Shown: one piece after another, positions 7,056 to 7,196 of the stretch | Numbering within the stretch: position 1 is the stretch's first letter | Layout: each line of letters opens with the position of its first letter | Assembly: GCA_003134755.1 (NCBI GenBank) | Contig: PLCK01000109.1 | Location: forward strand, 23,068 to 30,263 | From: Actinomycetota bacterium | GTDB lineage: Bacteria > Actinomycetota > Actinomycetes > Acidothermales > Acidothermaceae | DNA length: 7,196 bases | Reading direction: 5' to 3' | Program-made: the position numbers and the translations under genes | The notes under the pieces: model-generated | The model's database searches: none | What the model saw: only the letters and a program-made list of their open reading frames with translations | Told to the model about the DNA's origin: nothing

Positions 7056-7196
7056 AAGGAGTGGCTGCGACGGAGTCGACGAGGCCTGCCTTCGGGGTCG
7101 TACACCCGGTGGTACAGCGGCTGAGCCCATCGCTTGGTCCGCGGACCGATCGGGATGTCCGTGTGTCGCCGCAATTGTCCGGGCGGGCGCTCGCCT
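7052..7196 (-). CDS. 3' end of an unidentified gene (right-edge partial)
   Basis: On the minus strand a frame open from the window edge ends at TGA (7054-7052), giving 47 C-terminal residues. Third codon positions are mostly G or C, and the peptide contains Trp, Tyr and His in a plausible mix: TDIPIGPRTKRWAQPLYHRV followed by YDPEGRPRRLRRSHSF. The tail is strongly basic. I do not recognise the family. The other minus frames over this stretch read Thr/Cys-rich or low-complexity sequence and look less like protein, though one also stays open past 7052. The gene lies upstream of the membrane-protein gene on the same strand with an 88-base gap, so co-transcription is possible. Confidence 0.5.
   Translation of the reverse strand, partial: GERPPGQLRRHTDIPIGPRTKRWAQPLYHRVYDPEGRPRRLRRSHSF

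Noticed and set aside
6964..7196. Possible insertion-sequence end because of the direct repeat near the right edge.
   Set aside because: No terminal inverted repeats, transposase motifs or target-site duplication are visible in the available bases.

Overview
This is a GC-rich window of about 7.2 kb from what looks like an actinobacterium. The pointers are strong G/C at third codon positions, non-ATG starts, and proteins whose motifs resemble actinobacterial ones. The membrane protein resembles what I remember from Thermoleophilia/Solirubrobacterales, but that placement is a low-confidence guess. The content reads as ordinary chromosome: I see no integrase, transposase, CRISPR array, tRNA, rRNA or phage gene.

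Layout from left to right. (1) Bases 1-34, minus strand, hold the first 11 codons of a gene that runs off the left edge, preceded by a good ribosome binding site. (2) Bases 35-217 are non-coding and rich in inverted repeats. (3) Bases 218-4003, minus strand, hold a complete hrpA, a DEAH-box RNA helicase. (4) Bases 4004-4101 are a short divergent spacer with a strong but oddly placed AGGAGG. (5) From about 4102 to 5259, plus strand, lies a glycoside hydrolase of the GH63 / MGH1-like (alpha/alpha)6-barrel group, with both likely catalytic acids present. (6) Bases 5266-6963, minus strand, hold a polytopic membrane protein that looks like a GT-C-type glycosyltransferase with a soluble C-terminal domain. 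It is tail to tail with the hydrolase, with six bases between the stop codons. (7) Bases 6964-7051 are a spacer containing a 32-bp-period direct repeat. (8) Bases 7052-7196, minus strand, hold the 3' end of an unrecognised gene that runs off the right edge.

The genes do not form an obvious single pathway. hrpA is a housekeeping RNA/ribosome gene. The hydrolase and the GT-C-like protein may both deal with glycans or compatible solutes, but they are convergently transcribed, so shared function is only a suggestion. I did not find a convincing new biological system. The items most worth a second look are the tandem repeat upstream of the membrane-protein gene, the puzzling start of the hydrolase, and the uncharacterised membrane protein itself.
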